From: Polaromonas jejuensis NBRC 106434
GTDB lineage: Bacteria; Pseudomonadota; Gammaproteobacteria; Burkholderiales; Burkholderiaceae_C
Length of the DNA stretch: 64,000 nucleotides
Direction of reading: 5' to 3'
Assembly: GCF_001598235.1 (NCBI RefSeq)
Contig: NZ_BCYO01000006.1
Span: 62,001 to 126,000, forward strand
Positions 54,134 through 62,174 of the stretch are shown here, one piece after another. The notes under the pieces are model-generated. The model worked only from the letters and a program-made list of their open reading frames with translations. It did no database searches and was not told the origin of the DNA. The translations under genes and the position numbers were made by a program. The stretch's first letter is position 1; every line of letters starts with the position of its first letter.

Positions 54134-55951
54134 TCAGACCGGCAGCGGATTGCGCAGGCGGATGTGCAATTCGCGCAACTGCTTTTCGTCCACCGGGCTG
54201 GGCGCATGGGTCAGCAAATCCTGCGCGCGTTGGGTTTTGGGGAAGGCGATCACATCGCGGATCGACTCGGCGCCAGTCATCATGGTCACGATGCGGTCCA
54301 GGCCAAAGGCCAGGCCGCCGTGCGGCGGTGCGCCGTACTGCAGGGCGTCGAGCAGGAAGCCGAACTTCTGCTGCGCTTCCTCGGGGCCAATCTTCAGTGC
54401 ATTGAAGACCTTGTTCTGGACATCGGCACGGTGGATACGGACCGAGCCGCCACCAAGTTCCCAGCCGTTGAGCACCATGTCGTAGGCCTTGGAGATGCAG
54501 CGGCCCGGGTCGGTGTCCATCCAGTCTTCGTGCCCATCCTTGGGCGCGGTGAACGGATGGTGCACGGCGCTCCAGCGCTGGCCGTCCTCGTCAAACTCGA
54601 ACATCGGGAAGTCGACCACCCACAATGGCTTCCAGCCCTTGGTGAAGAGCCCGGTCTTTTTGCCGAACTCGCTGTGACCGACCTTCAGGCGCAGCGCGCC
54701 TATGCTGTCGTTCACGATCTTGCCCTTGTCGGCGCCGAAGAAAATCAGGTCACCGTTCTGCGCCCCGGTGCGCTTCAGGATTTCGGCAATTGCGGCATCG
54801 TGAATGTTCTTGACGATGGGGCTCTGCAGGCCTTCGCGGCCCTTGCTCACATCGTTGACCTTGATCCAGGCCAGGCCCTTGGCGCCGTAGATCTTGACGA
54901 ACTCGGTATAGCCGTCAATTTCGCCGCGGCTCATTTCCGAGCCGCCTGGCACGCGCAAGCCCACCACGCGGCCGCCGAGGGTGGTGGCCGGCGCGCTGAA
55001 CACTTTGAAGTCCACATCCGCCATGACGTCGGTCAGCTCGGTGAACTCCAGGTTCACGCGCAGGTCGGGCTTGTCGGAACCAAAGCGATGCATCGCATCG
55101 GCATAGGCCATGACCGGAAACTCGCCCAGGTCGGTGTTCAGCACGGTCTTGAAGATGTTGCTGATCATGCCCTGGAACATGTCGCGGATCTCCTGCTCGC
55201 CCAGGAAGGAGGTCTCGATATCGATCTGCGTGAATTCGGGCTGGCGGTCGGCGCGCAAGTCTTCGTCGCGGAAGCACTTGGTGATCTGGTAGTAGCGGTC
55301 ATAGCCGGCCACCATCAGCAGCTGCTTGAACAGCTGCGGGCTTTGCGGCAGCGCGAAGAACTGGCCTTCGTTGACGCGGCTGGGCACCAGGTAATCGCGG
55401 GCGCCTTCGGGCGTGCTCTTGGTCAGCATCGGCGTTTCAATGTCGATGAAGCCGTTGGCATCGAGGAACTTGCGCGTTTCCATGGCCACGCGGTAACGCA
55501 GCATCAGGTTGTTCTGCATATAGGGGCGGCGCAGGTCCAGCACGCGGTGCGTCAGGCGCGTCGTCTCCGAGAGGTTGTCGTCATCCAGCTGGAACGGCGG
55601 CGTGACGCTGGGGTTGAGCACGATCAGCTCATGGCACAGCACCTCGACCTTGCCGCTTTTCAGGTGGTCGTTGACCGTGCCCTCAGGGCGGGCGCGCACC
55701 ACACCCAAGACCCTCACGCAGAACTCGTTGCGCACGCCCTCGGCGGCCTTGAACATGTCGGCACGGTCCGGGTCGCACACCACCTGCACGTAACCTTCGC
55801 GATCGCGCAGGTCAATGAAAATCACGCCGCCGTGGTCGCGCCGGCGGTTCACCCAGCCGCACAGGCTGACGGTTTGGCCCATGAGGCTTTCGGTCACCAG
55901 ACCGCAATAGTTGGAGCGCATTGGAGCGACTTGTGTATCAGCGATAGCCAT
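54134..55951 (-). CDS. aspS: aspartyl-tRNA synthetase
   Basis: The 605-aa class II synthetase has an N-terminal OB anticodon domain ([20 protein letters not shown]), class II motif 2 ([21 protein letters not shown]), a bacterial insert domain, and motif 3 ([15 protein letters not shown]). Start ATG 55951 lacks a clear Shine-Dalgarno site; Met11 is a possible alternative. It follows DUF502 and fmdB, likely in one operon. Confidence 0.96.
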   Translation of the reverse strand: MAIADTQVAPMRSNYCGLVTESLMGQTVSLCGWVNRRRDHGGVIFIDLRDREGYVQVVCDPDRADMFKAAEGVRNEFCVRVLGVVRARPEGTVNDHLKSGKVEVLCHELIVLNPSVTPPFQLDDDNLSETTRLTHRVLDLRRPYMQNNLMLRYRVAMETRKFLDANGFIDIETPMLTKSTPEGARDYLVPSRVNEGQFFALPQSPQLFKQLLMVAGYDRYYQITKCFRDEDLRADRQPEFTQIDIETSFLGEQEIRDMFQGMISNIFKTVLNTDLGEFPVMAYADAMHRFGSDKPDLRVNLEFTELTDVMADVDFKVFSAPATTLGGRVVGLRVPGGSEMSRGEIDGYTEFVKIYGAKGLAWIKVNDVSKGREGLQSPIVKNIHDAAIAEILKRTGAQNGDLIFFGADKGKIVNDSIGALRLKVGHSEFGKKTGLFTKGWKPLWVVDFPMFEFDEDGQRWSAVHHPFTAPKDGHEDWMDTDPGRCISKAYDMVLNGWELGGGSVRIHRADVQNKVFNALKIGPEEAQQKFGFLLDALQYGAPPHGGLAFGLDRIVTMMTGAESIRDVIAFPKTQRAQDLLTHAPSPVDEKQLRELHIRLRNPLPV

Positions 55952-55996
55952 ATAAATACTCGAACTTTCGGCGCCTATTGCGCAATTTTTCGCCGT

Positions 55997-56626
55997 TTAC
56001 AACGGGGGATTCAGCGGTGAAGTTGCAGGCTTTGCGGGAACCACAACGCCCATGGAAATGACATAGGTGAGGGCCTCGTCGACACTCATCCTCAACTCGA
56101 TGCACTCTGACTTTTTGAGCATCACGAAATAGCCGCCCGTGGGGTTGGGCGTCGTCGGCACGTAAACGCTCAGATACTCGCCGTGCAAATGATTCGCGAC
56201 ATCACCGCCGGGCAGACCCGTGAGGAAACCAATCGTCCAGACGCCTTCGCGCGGCCACTGCACCAGCAAGGCCTTGCGAAAGGCGTTGCCGTTTTCGGAG
56301 AACACCGTATCCGACACCTGCTTCACGCTGGAATAGATGGATCGCACGATGGGAATGCGGTGCAGCAGGGAATTGCCCCAGTGAACCAGCTTTCTCCCAA
56401 AGAAGTTGCTGGCAATGGCGCCCATGAGCAGGACGATCGCCAGCATCAGCAGCACGCCAAAGCCGGGAATGTGAAAACCCAACAATTTGTCGGGGTGCCA
56501 GGCTGCGGGAAGAATCAACAGCGTCTGGTCCAGCGTTCCCACAATCCAGTTGAGCACCGCCAGGGTGATGGCCAGGGGCACCAGCACCAGGAGCCCGGCC
56601 AGAAGCCATCGGCGGACGGAACTCAT
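55997..56626 (-). CDS. DUF502 family membrane protein
   Basis: The 209-aa protein has two N-terminal transmembrane helices (about 8-28 and 55-78) and a conserved soluble part with HRIPIVRSIYSSVKQVSD and LVQWPREGVWTIGFLTG, the DUF502 signatures. The function is unknown. ATG 56626 overlaps the fmdB stop by one base (TGATG). Confidence 0.88.
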   Translation of the reverse strand: MSSVRRWLLAGLLVLVPLAITLAVLNWIVGTLDQTLLILPAAWHPDKLLGFHIPGFGVLLMLAIVLLMGAIASNFFGRKLVHWGNSLLHRIPIVRSIYSSVKQVSDTVFSENGNAFRKALLVQWPREGVWTIGFLTGLPGGDVANHLHGEYLSVYVPTTPNPTGGYFVMLKKSECIELRMSVDEALTYVISMGVVVPAKPATSPLNPPL

Positions 56627-56970
56627 CACTCGGCTTTGGCGGATGAGGCGGCGCCAGCGCCACTGCTGACCGGCGCAGGCGCGGGGCTGGACGCCGCCGG
56701 TGCGCTGCCTGGTGCGGCAACACTGATATCAGCCGCTTTGCTGTCCGTGCCGGGCGTCACCGCAGCCTTGGCGGTACCACCGCCGTCACCGCCGCGGAAA
56801 TCCGTGACATACCAGCCCGAGCCCTTGAGCTGGAAACCGGCAGCCGTGACCTGTTTTGTAAAGCTGGCTGTTCCGCATTGCGGGCATTCCGTCAACGGGG
56901 CGTCCGACATTTTTTGCAAAACGTCCTTGGCATGCCCGCAGGACTCGCATTTATAGGCGTAGATTGGCAT
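56626..56970 (-). CDS. FmdB-family zinc-ribbon protein
   Basis: The 114-aa protein begins MPIYAYKCESCGH and has a second CPQC pair, giving a four-Cys zinc ribbon in the first 35 residues. The C-terminal half is low-complexity Ala/Pro/Ser. It is the first gene of the fmdB-DUF502-aspS set, a betaproteobacterial arrangement. It possibly binds DNA, RNA or protein. Confidence 0.87.
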   Translation of the reverse strand: MPIYAYKCESCGHAKDVLQKMSDAPLTECPQCGTASFTKQVTAAGFQLKGSGWYVTDFRGGDGGGTAKAAVTPGTDSKAADISVAAPGSAPAASSPAPAPVSSGAGAASSAKAE

Positions 56971-57103
56971 AGTGCTAGAGGTTCTGTCCGGGAAATGGCG
57001 CCTGAAAAAGGCTTCCGATGCAAAACCTTCAATTATAGGCGTTGCCCACCCGCTTCAAGCCCCCCCGCCATCCCCGCAGAGTGGCCATAGGCAAGCGCTG
57101 GCT

Positions 57104-58657
57104 TCAGAAAACGCGGACCCGCAGGACGAACTGCATTGCGATCAGACCCAGCACAAAGCCCAAACCGCCATAAATCAGGCTTTGCAGCAACTTGTTGGTG
57201 CGTTTTTGCTCGGCCAGCAACACGTCCAGTTCGCGGCGGTTGATCCCCGATGGCGCTTTCAGGTATTGATGCAGCAAGCGCGGCAGGGCAGGCAGCAGCT
57301 TGGCATAAGCCGGCGCTTCGGCCTTGAGCTGGGCCAGCAGCTTTTCCGGGCCCACCTGCTCCAGCATCCACTTCTCAAGAAAGGGCTTGGCGGTGCTCCA
57401 GAGGTCCAGCTCGGGATCCAATTCGCGCCCCAGGCCTTCAATATTGAGCAGGGTTTTTTGCAGCAGCACCAGTTGCGGCTGGATTTCCACCTGGAAACGG
57501 CGCGAGGTCTGAAACAGCCGCATCAACACCATGCCGAGTGAAATTTCCTTGAGCGGCCGGTCAAAGTAAGGCTCGCAGCAGGCGCGTATGGCGGCCTCCA
57601 GCTCATCCACCCGGGTGTGGGCAGGCACCCAGCCCGATTCGATGTGCAACTCGGCCACGCGTTTGTAGTCGCGCTGGAAAAAAGCACTGAAATTTTGCGC
57701 CAGATACTCTTTGTCCACCTCGGTCAGCGTGCCCACAATGCCGAAATCGAGCAGGATATGCCGCCCGAATGTTTCCGGCGCCAGGCTGACCTGGATATTG
57801 CCCGGGTGCATGTCGGCATGGAAAAAGCCATCCCGAAACACCTGGGTGAAGAATATGGTGACGCCGTCACGCGCCAGCGTCTTCATGTCCGCGCCGGCAT
57901 CGCGCAGGCGCTGGGTCTGGCTGATCGGAACGCCCTTCATGCGCTCCATCACCATGACATCGGGCATGCAGTAGTCCCAGAACATCTCCGGAATCATGAC
58001 GAGTTGCAGATCCTGCATGTTGCGGCGCAATTGCGCGGCATTGGCGGCCTCACGCAGCAAATCCAGCTCGTCGTGCAGGTATTTGTCAAACTCCGCCACC
58101 ACCTCACGCGGCTTGAGGCGCTTGCCATCGGCCGACGCGCTTTCCACCCAGCCGGCCATCATGCGCATCAGCGCCAGGTCTTTCTCAATGGCCGGCAGCA
58201 TGTTGGGCCGCAGCACCTTGACGGCCACTTCACGGCCATCATGCAGGACGGCAAAGTGAACCTGGGCAATCGAGGCGCTGGCCACGGGCGTTTGTTCAAA
58301 GGTGGAAAATATCTGCTCCAGCGGCCGGCCATAGGCCTTTTCAATGATGGCCACCGCCACGGCGGACTCAAAAGGCGGCACCCGGTCCTGAAGACGCGCC
58401 AGCTCGTCGGCGATATCCGGCGGCAGCAAATCGCGGCGGGTGGACATCACCTGTCCGAACTTGACAAAAATCGGCCCCAATTTTTCCAGCGCCTGGCGCA
58501 GGCGTTCGCCGCGCGGCGCCTTCAGATTGCGCCCGATCGACACCATGCGGGTCAGCAGGCGGATCCAGGGCCTCTCAAAGCTGGACAGCACCAGCTCATC
58601 GAGCCCAAACCGCAGCACCGTCCAGACGATGGAAACCCCCCTGAAAACCCGCATCAT
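57104..58657 (-). CDS. ubiB: ubiquinone biosynthesis kinase-like protein UbiB
   Basis: The 517-aa ABC1/ADCK/UbiB atypical kinase has the N-terminal [21 protein letters not shown] (KxGQ) motif, ATP-binding Ala/Lys region [20 protein letters not shown], the HADMHPGN catalytic loop and LLDFGIVG metal motif. Two C-terminal membrane helices end the protein. ATG 58657 overlaps the ubiJ stop by four bases (ATGA), so they are coupled. Confidence 0.95.
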   Translation of the reverse strand: MMRVFRGVSIVWTVLRFGLDELVLSSFERPWIRLLTRMVSIGRNLKAPRGERLRQALEKLGPIFVKFGQVMSTRRDLLPPDIADELARLQDRVPPFESAVAVAIIEKAYGRPLEQIFSTFEQTPVASASIAQVHFAVLHDGREVAVKVLRPNMLPAIEKDLALMRMMAGWVESASADGKRLKPREVVAEFDKYLHDELDLLREAANAAQLRRNMQDLQLVMIPEMFWDYCMPDVMVMERMKGVPISQTQRLRDAGADMKTLARDGVTIFFTQVFRDGFFHADMHPGNIQVSLAPETFGRHILLDFGIVGTLTEVDKEYLAQNFSAFFQRDYKRVAELHIESGWVPAHTRVDELEAAIRACCEPYFDRPLKEISLGMVLMRLFQTSRRFQVEIQPQLVLLQKTLLNIEGLGRELDPELDLWSTAKPFLEKWMLEQVGPEKLLAQLKAEAPAYAKLLPALPRLLHQYLKAPSGINRRELDVLLAEQKRTNKLLQSLIYGGLGFVLGLIAMQFVLRVRVF

Positions 58658-59235
58658 GCAGCGGCCTTTGCCGAATCCGGCGCAGGGCTGGCGACCACGG
58701 ATGAAGACACCGGCGCGGCGGAGGACAAGGGCCCTTGCGCCAGAAACTGCTTCAGGCCCGACAGCAGCCTTCGCCCCATATCGGCCAGAGCATGGGCCGG
58801 GGCATCACCAATCAGGCGGGACAGATCTTCTTCGGCATCCCAGCGCAGATTTTCGGCCAGCCAACCCAGATCGGCCGCCAATTGCACGTCACCCTCGATG
58901 GTCACCGGAGGCGGCTTGCCGGCCAGGACCGACTGCACCACGATGAGGGGCGGCTCGGTAGCCACCGACAGCAGAAGATCCGGTTTTTCGGCAGGCATGG
59001 TGCGGTCCACAAGACCGGCCGGAGTCACTACCAAATCAATAGCAAATACCCCCCACTGGGCATGGACTACACGGCCTTTCTGACGTAAAAGCCGGTCTTG
59101 GGCCTGTTTCTCCTGCATCAGGACGTGATTGAGAAACAGCACCAGCCGCTGCTGCCCTTCCTCGACCACCCAGGCGGGAGGCTGAAAGCGGCTGGCGAGG
59201 GACTGCAAAAATGAAAAAGGGGGCGTGTTAGTCAT
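58654..59235 (-). CDS. ubiJ: ubiquinone biosynthesis accessory protein UbiJ (SCP2-like)
   Basis: The 193-aa protein has an SCP2-like lipid-binding domain ([34 protein letters not shown] region) that holds ubiquinone intermediates in the UbiJ-UbiK complex. Residues about 49-69 are encoded by DNA resembling the dispersed repeat (copy H): an AT-rich patch in an otherwise GC-rich gene. The Ala/Ser/Pro-rich C-terminus (residues 175-193) is not conserved. It is coupled to ubiB. Confidence 0.82.
   Translation of the reverse strand: MTNTPPFSFLQSLASRFQPPAWVVEEGQQRLVLFLNHVLMQEKQAQDRLLRQKGRVVHAQWGVFAIDLVVTPAGLVDRTMPAEKPDLLLSVATEPPLIVVQSVLAGKPPPVTIEGDVQLAADLGWLAENLRWDAEEDLSRLIGDAPAHALADMGRRLLSGLKQFLAQGPLSSAAPVSSSVVASPAPDSAKAAA
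59031..59091 (+). repeat. dispersed repeat, copy H, inside ubiJ
   Basis: Reads CCAAATCAATAGCAAATACC, then CCCCACTGGGCATGG and ACTACACGGCCTTTCTG. The order and spacing of TAGC, CCC, GGGC and GGCCTTT match the other copies. It is open in the ubiJ frame and contributes about 20 codons. Confidence 0.5.
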
Positions 59236-59346
59236 ACGCCCCCGATTTTGCAGGATAAAAAAGCTTTTGGCCCCAGGGCCCTGACTTGCCCCCTTAGCTG
59301 CCGCTCACCGGCCCGTCACTTGGTGCATTGCTTCGCCAGGGTCAAA

Positions 59347-60360
59347 TCACTGCAGCGCCTGGACGCCGGCGACCAGCCAGCCACTGCCGCCGTTACGGGG
59401 CTTGGTCATGTTCCAGACTTCGCGGAAGGGGCTGGCGCCTGCAGAAACGTCCTCGCGGATCATGCCGGAGAACTCCACGCTGGCCATGTACACATCGCTC
59501 AGCTCTTCAATGCCCAGCAGCTGTGCATCGAGCATCACGACGTCGGTTTTGTTGGCAACACCGCCGGTATGGGTTTCACGGTCGGCCAGTTGCGTCTTGA
59601 TCTGGGCCAGCATGTCGTCCGTCATCATCGCCCGCAGGCTCTGGATATCGGAACGGTCCCAGGCATCTTGCAGGGTGACGAAATTGGCCTTGCTGGCCTT
59701 GAGGAAGCCTTCGGCGTCAAAACCGGCCGGCACCCCCCAGGACTGCGAACCCAGCAGTCCGGAGCCAATCATGGAGCCGGCGGCAGGCGCGGCGCTGGCG
59801 CCGTCAAAGGCCGTGCTGGTGCGCTCCCAGGGGCGTGCCGAGGCATCGTTGCCCACATTGGCGGGACTGTAGTTGCGGGGCGTGGTGGCGTCGGCCGCAT
59901 TGCCCGCGCCCTGAAACGCGAAAGGCGCCTGCGCATGCGCGCCCGAAGCCTCGGCCGCGCCGCCCTTGAGCTTGCGCATGACGAAACCAATCACCACCAT
60001 GACCACCAGCGCCAGCAGGGCAAACATGATGATCTGCCCGAAAGCCCCGCCCAGACCGAGCGAAGAGGCCAGCCAGGCCAGGCCCAGACCGGCGGCCAGG
60101 CCACCAAGCATGGCGCCCCAGGGTTTCCTGGGCGCCTGCACGGCCGGCGCGGCTGCCGGCGCGGCGGGTTTGGCCGCGGAATTGGCCGCGTTGTTGCCCA
60201 CGGAGTTGGCACCGCCCGGCGCGGCTTGGCGCTGGGTCACATTGGACGACTGCTTGCCGAAAGACTTGCCACCGCCCAGGCGAGCGGCCTCGGCAGACGG
60301 GCCGGCCATCACCAGGGTCGCGGCGAGTACAGCGGTAAAAATGGTCGACCAGAATTTCAT
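59347..60360 (-). CDS. Tim44-domain membrane protein
   Basis: The 337-aa protein has a signal peptide, a Gly/Ala/Gln-rich linker (AARLGGGKSFGKQSSNVTQR), two transmembrane helices around residues 98-140 (GLGLAWLASSLGLGG, IIMFALLALVVMVVIGFVM) and a C-terminal Tim44-like domain (FLKASKANFVTLQDAWDRSD...). Bacterial Tim44-like proteins are of uncertain function. AGGAG is five bases before ATG 60360. It lies between ubiE and ubiJ, an order seen in betaproteobacteria. Confidence 0.86.
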   Translation of the reverse strand: MKFWSTIFTAVLAATLVMAGPSAEAARLGGGKSFGKQSSNVTQRQAAPGGANSVGNNAANSAAKPAAPAAAPAVQAPRKPWGAMLGGLAAGLGLAWLASSLGLGGAFGQIIMFALLALVVMVVIGFVMRKLKGGAAEASGAHAQAPFAFQGAGNAADATTPRNYSPANVGNDASARPWERTSTAFDGASAAPAAGSMIGSGLLGSQSWGVPAGFDAEGFLKASKANFVTLQDAWDRSDIQSLRAMMTDDMLAQIKTQLADRETHTGGVANKTDVVMLDAQLLGIEELSDVYMASVEFSGMIREDVSAGASPFREVWNMTKPRNGGSGWLVAGVQALQ

Positions 60361-60385
60361 TTCATCTCCTTGAGCTTTATTGACT

Positions 60386-61117
60386 TCAACACTTGATTCC
60401 AACATGCAATGCCACTACGCCGCCCGTCATGTTGTGATAGTCCACATGGCCAAAACCACTATTACGCATCAGGGCTTTCAATTCGTCCTGGCCGGGGTGC
60501 ATGCGAATCGACTCGGCCAGGTATTGGTAGCTTGAGTCATCGTTGGCAACCAGCTTGCCCAGTTTGGGCAGCACCTTGAACGAATACCAGTCGTAAATCT
60601 TTTCCAGCGGCTTGGCCACCTTGGAAAACTCCAGCACCAGCAGCTTGCCACCGGGCTTGAGCACGCGGTTCATTTCACGCAGGGCCACCTCCTTGTGCGT
60701 CATGTTGCGCAAGCCGAAGGCCACCGTGACGAGGTCAAAGCTGGCCTCCGGAAACGGCAGGTGCTCGGCATCGCACACCAGCGTCGGCAGGCTCACGCCC
60801 GCGTCCAGCAAGCGGTTGCGGCCTTCCCTGAGCATGGCTTCGTTGATGTCGGTGTGCACCACCCGCCCGCTGGCGCCGACCTTGGGCGCAAAAGCCAGGG
60901 CCAGGTCACCCGTGCCGCCAGCGATGTCCAGCACCTGATAGCCCTCTTTGACGTTGGCCACCAGCACGGTGTAGGCCTTCCAGGCACGGTGCAGGCCCAT
61001 AGACATCAGGTCGTTCATCACATCGTATTTGGGCGCCACGGAGTCAAACACACCGCGCACGCGGCGAGCCTTGTCCTGCTCGTCAACCGATTCAAAACCG
61101 AAATGCGTACTGCTCAT
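60386..61117 (-). CDS. ubiE: ubiquinone/menaquinone methyltransferase UbiE
   Basis: The 243-aa class I SAM methyltransferase adds the C-methyl group in ubiquinone (and menaquinone) synthesis. [16 protein letters not shown] is the SAM-binding motif I, and [19 protein letters not shown] and [24 protein letters not shown] are UbiE signatures. Start ATG 61117 ([11 protein letters not shown]). It is the upstream gene of the ubiE-Tim44-ubiJ-ubiB run. Confidence 0.95.
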   Translation of the reverse strand: MSSTHFGFESVDEQDKARRVRGVFDSVAPKYDVMNDLMSMGLHRAWKAYTVLVANVKEGYQVLDIAGGTGDLALAFAPKVGASGRVVHTDINEAMLREGRNRLLDAGVSLPTLVCDAEHLPFPEASFDLVTVAFGLRNMTHKEVALREMNRVLKPGGKLLVLEFSKVAKPLEKIYDWYSFKVLPKLGKLVANDDSSYQYLAESIRMHPGQDELKALMRNSGFGHVDYHNMTGGVVALHVGIKC

Positions 61118-61269
61118 AAAGTGAATGCTAGAGGGCAAAGCCCGGATTGATGGCGACAACCCTGTGATGACATGGGGCATTGCCGGGTTTTATGCGGGAA
61201 AAACAACAGAGGCGCGCCCATGGGCACGCCAGTCAAAAAGGCATATGGGGGCGAACCGCCGCCGTTCAA

Positions 61270-61683
61270 TCAATGCTTGCCGCAGGCGTGGCCGCCCGCC
61301 GCTACCATGGGCGCATCGCGCTCCACGCCGGCGGCCTGCAGCCGGCGCTGGTACTCATCCCACAGGCGGCTCTGCTCCGCGCCCAGGTAGTAGAGGTAAT
61401 CCCAGGAAAAGATGCCGCTTTCATGGCCATCGGAAAACACCGGCTTGACGGCGTAATTGCCGATCGGCTCCAGCTCGAGCACATCCACCTCACGCTTGCC
61501 GGTCTGCAAAATTTCCTGTCCGGGGCCATGGCCCTGCACTTCGGCGGACGGCGAGTAAATACGCATCAGCTCAAACGGAATCCTGAATTCGGCGCCGTCT
61601 GAAAAGGCTATTTCGAGAATGCGGGACTGGCTGTGAACCGTCAGCGCGGTGGGCGTCGGTGCGCCGGCTTGAAGACCTGCCAT
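61270..61683 (-). CDS. DUF971 family protein
   Basis: The 137-aa protein belongs to DUF971 (gamma-butyrobetaine hydroxylase N-terminal-like). RIPFELMRIYSPSAEVQGHG and the PVFSDGHESGIFSWDYLYYLG segment are characteristic; a His/Asp zinc-like set is partly visible. The C-terminal HACGKH tail is unusual. The role is unknown, possibly Fe-S protein assembly or metal binding. It lies between the HIT protein and ubiE on the same strand. Confidence 0.82.
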   Translation of the reverse strand: MAGLQAGAPTPTALTVHSQSRILEIAFSDGAEFRIPFELMRIYSPSAEVQGHGPGQEILQTGKREVDVLELEPIGNYAVKPVFSDGHESGIFSWDYLYYLGAEQSRLWDEYQRRLQAAGVERDAPMVAAGGHACGKH

Positions 61684-61722
61684 GGGGATGCCTTACTTTC
61701 TGAAAATAAACAAGCTGGGGCC

Positions 61723-62151
61723 TCAGGGCGCAATTTCTTCGGCAATCCGCCGGTTGACATCCTCGCAGCGCGAGGCAACAGCCGCCAATTTTTCGGCGTC
61801 CGACGGGCGCTGCGGCGCCGCCCAGACCGGCGCCGGGAAGTGGCTGTCCCAGTCGAAGCGGGCAATCACGTGCCAATGCAGATGGGGCACGACATTGCCC
61901 AGGGCGGCCAGGTTGATCTTGTGGGCTTGAAGCTCGCTGCGCAATACCTGCTCCACCGCCGCGACGGCGTTCATGCAGGTGGCGCGCTCGGCCGGCGAGA
62001 GATCCGAAAACTCGGCCACGTGCCGGTTCCAGATCACCCGGTAAAAGGCCGGAAAGCCCGCTTCGCTGGCCTGGATGACCCGCAACTGCTCGTTGCGAAA
62101 GACCAGCAGGCCGCCATCGCTCTCGCACAGGGGACAGGCCTTGACGTTCAT
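61723..62151 (-). CDS. HIT-family protein
   Basis: The 142-aa protein has the histidine triad HLHWHV (H-x-H-x-H) near residue 90 and CPLCES at the start, a zinc-binding-like pair. HIT proteins hydrolyse nucleotidyl phosphoesters or act as AP4A-type hydrolases. It lies 40 bases upstream of the DUF971 gene and just after the FAD/Fe-S oxidoreductase. Confidence 0.86.
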   Translation of the reverse strand: MNVKACPLCESDGGLLVFRNEQLRVIQASEAGFPAFYRVIWNRHVAEFSDLSPAERATCMNAVAAVEQVLRSELQAHKINLAALGNVVPHLHWHVIARFDWDSHFPAPVWAAPQRPSDAEKLAAVASRCEDVNRRIAEEIAP

Positions 62152-62174
62152 GATGTGCAACGAATGCCTCGGGC

